From Eudromia elegans (Eukaryota; Chordata; Aves; Tinamiformes; Tinamidae), in NCBI GenBank assembly GCA_003342815.1, contig PTEX01000303.1, positions 266,415 to 330,414 on the forward strand: a stretch of DNA of 64,000 nucleotides, in the 5' to 3' direction. Below the pieces are notes generated by a model. That model had not been told where the DNA came from, did no database searches, and saw only the letters and a program-made list of their open reading frames with translations. Positions 61,985-64,000 of this stretch are shown here, one piece after another; position 1 is the first letter of the stretch, and each line of letters begins with the position of its first letter. The translations under genes were made by a program, and so were the position numbers.

Positions 61985-62580
61985 TGTTGCAGAATGGCAG
62001 TTCTGCACGGTTTGGAATTGCTCAATTAAAGCCTTGGTAGCCACCTTATGTATATATCTGTAAATAGTTTTATACCTGTACATAGTTAATAGGAGATTCA
62101 GTATATATGGCTGGCAGTGCGAGGTCAGCCAGCGGTCAAGCAGCAGGCTGACAGTTAGGTATGAGGTAGGGGCCCACGATGGCCCAGGACAGTTCTAGAA
62201 TCTCCAGGCAGAGAGAATGCTCTAGCCAATGAGGATATCTTACCTATAAGATTGTCTGATGCTCTAACCAATGAGGGGATAGCGAAGATGCTGGAATTGC
62301 AAGACTGTCCAATCAGAGCTATCCGCGCAGCTATATATACTGTTGTGCCCCACAAAGTTGGAAGATTCTGCAATCACCCCCGTGTGACGCATTGTTTGGG
62401 TGTGCGTCTCTTCCCCCGTGCTCCGCCCCCACATGACCCCCAGGGTCGATCCTGACCCTTGTGCGGTGGCGGCGTCTTCTCCAACGAGATCGTTGGGACC
62501 AGACCGGAGCTCGGAAGGCGGAGCTTCCAGAGACCTGCAGCACCGGCCGGCGGCGGAACGATGCGCAACCGCTCGCAACA
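61985..62580 (+). mobile_element. Solo LTR with CpG-rich promoter end
   Basis: A 596-bp element bounded by TGTTGCAG and CTCGCAACA, giving 6-bp inverted ends TGTTGC/GCAACA. The U3-like part has three CCAAT boxes (62226, 62268, 62309), two of them in direct repeats (GCTCTARCCAATGAGG) about 42 bp apart. A TATA box follows at 62331-62340, then about 240 bp that are markedly GC- and CpG-rich, as in an R/U5 region. No clear AATAAA follows the TATA box. Flanking target duplication is poor (CTTTGA and CTTGGG). No internal viral sequence adjoins it, so it appears solo. Confidence 0.75.
62331..62340 (+). promoter_or_regulatory. TATA box of the solo LTR
   Basis: CTATATATAC lies 18 bp after the third CCAAT box (62309-62313) and just before the CpG-rich segment. 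Transcription would be expected to start about 25-30 bp downstream, near 62365. Confidence 0.6.
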
Positions 62581-64000
62581 CTTGGGTGAATCTTACCCCT
62601 TAGGCATACCACAATTTACTATGAAATACCATTCTCTTAAGTTATATTTCAAATAATCAGGAAAGTATGCTTTTCCAAAGCTTTTTTTTTATTTTTTTTT
62701 CCCAAAGGTTTTTGGGACATAATAATATTTGTCAAATTTTTTTCATGATAAAAATGAAGTTCATTTAAGAGTTTTGAACTCAATAGGAAAGGAAGGAAGA
62801 TGCTGAAATCTTAGAAAGGAGACAAGTGGCAACTAGTAAGAAAGAACATGATCTCTGTATAAGAATGAAAGAGGTTGGGCAGCTGATAAATTGTCTTATT
62901 TTTGCCACTTATTTATGAAATGCACTGGCTTGTGACATGAAGTTAAAAATAAGACTAAATAACCTGATACATATCAATGCCATCATTCATTGTTTGTATG
63001 AGTCTGCAGATGGAATTAATTTCAGCCAAATATAGAGGTTTACATTGTGAGCATTATTTATCTGTGAATTTTTGATCAGTCATTTATTGTTTGAGAAACA
63101 GACATCTGCTTTATTATAATACCTTTTCTCAGAGATAGTTATAGGTTAGATAAGCAGCTCAGGTATAGATATCAAAAAGTATTTGAAAAATCCTAGTTGC
63201 ACAGGTTGTACATAAGAATTTTATAATATTGCATATCTGCTTACAATAAGGTGCCTTAGCACTGCAAATAGCCCTATCTGGAGGGATGAAAAAAAAAAAA
63301 AAAAGATTATTATCTGTTTCCTGTTCATAGCAGGCAAGTCAGCAATATGTAATATCTGCACTTCCTTGTAATACTTTTTTCCCTCCTTCTTTAACAACAC
63401 TTTTTAAGTACTGTCAACATTCAGTGTGTATAAAATATATATTGAAGCATTTTTCAAATGGTTAACTTCATATAAATCTTGTATGTCTTGTGCTTTTTGT
63501 GATTTGTGTTGTGCAGATTATAAAAGAAAGAATTTTCTTTGTATGCATTCCTTCAGTAATTTTACTGACAGATACTCAATTTAAACAATACTTAGCTATC
63601 TATGTGAGTGCCAGAAACCAGGAATCTTCATTAAAAAGAAAAAAGGCTGGTCAATAATCTCTCCATCAGTTTTGTCAATTTTAAGACTGGCAATGAAAAT
63701 TAAACATCAGAAACTCAGTCAAGAAATAAAATTTCTCAATTGTTTGTTTTTTTCTGTCCTATGTAGGCAATATTCTCTATTTTTTCTGTGCTTTTTTTTC
63801 CTCAAACATAAATGAATTTAAATGAAAGGTTTGTTTCAGTTTTTAGTGTCATTCTATAACTGAAGTGCAGCTAGTAACAAATAGTCTGCCTCCCAGTTCC
63901 CCCCATCCTCCTAAAAACTCAGTTGTTACTGGAATGACCAGTAAATAATGGCAAATGAGGAATTCCATTCCTCTGCATGTATACCTGAAATATAGTATTC
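62581..64000. other. AT-rich unique sequence, no gene seen
   Basis: I see no gene or recognisable repeat beyond short T runs (about 62683-62700) and an A run (about 63290-63304). Confidence 0.6.

Noticed and set aside
62264-62612. Overlapping frames on both strands (up to 105 codons) near 62400
   Set aside because: They lie in the CpG-rich end of a solo LTR; open frames are expected by chance in GC-rich DNA and none shows a domain.
1-64000. CRISPR arrays, tRNA or rRNA genes, bacterial operons
   Set aside because: No regularly spaced repeats with unique spacers, no cloverleaf candidates and no rRNA-like sequence were seen; the content is that of an avian nuclear genome.

Overview
The window looks like AT-rich, gene-poor nuclear DNA from a bird. 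The main evidence is at least nine CR1 LINE fragments. Those that keep their 3' end finish in the avian-type (ATTCTATG)n tail or its decayed form. I also see class II (betaretrovirus-like) endogenous retroviral sequence, no SINE families, and long unique stretches rich in short A/T simple repeats. I found no convincing host protein-coding gene, rRNA, tRNA, CRISPR array or bacterial-type operon. One open frame at 9701-10312 (minus) and one 30-nt exon-like segment at 31862-31891 are the only host-coding candidates, and both are weak.

Layout. 1-4368: an (AAAAG)n microsatellite, unique AT-rich DNA, a ~22-bp minisatellite apparently grown from the edge of a CR1 copy, that CR1 fragment (3' truncated), and an inverted CR1 3' end. 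4369-8243: an internally deleted class II provirus on the minus strand with both LTRs, a tRNA-Lys-type primer binding site, a polypurine tract, a 6-bp target duplication, and broken gag and pol remnants. 8244-13211: unique DNA with the 203-codon open frame. 13212-15471 and 19327-22089: two young, nearly identical, same-orientation CR1 copies (called A and B) with a long reverse transcriptase frame. Both carry the same single-base frameshift and the same unusual FTDD catalytic box. 22090-36420: unique DNA with two older antisense CR1 fragments, ending in poly-A. 36421-37058: assembly gap. 37059-42522: purine-rich tandem repeats, then an older CR1 (copy C) split by a 548-bp solo-LTR-like insertion. 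42523-58806: unique DNA with two small old CR1 tails. 58807-62580: two LTR-like elements sharing TGTTGC...GCAACA ends; the second has clear promoter features. 62581-64000: unique DNA.

Nothing here works as a multi-gene system. The content is a record of retroelement insertion, truncation, deletion and nesting. The most informative items are the deletion provirus with an in-frame RNase H-to-integrase junction, the CR1 twins that share a disabling lesion, the LTR nested in CR1 copy C, and the CR1-derived minisatellite. All similarity statements come from reading the sequence and knowledge of these families; no search was run.
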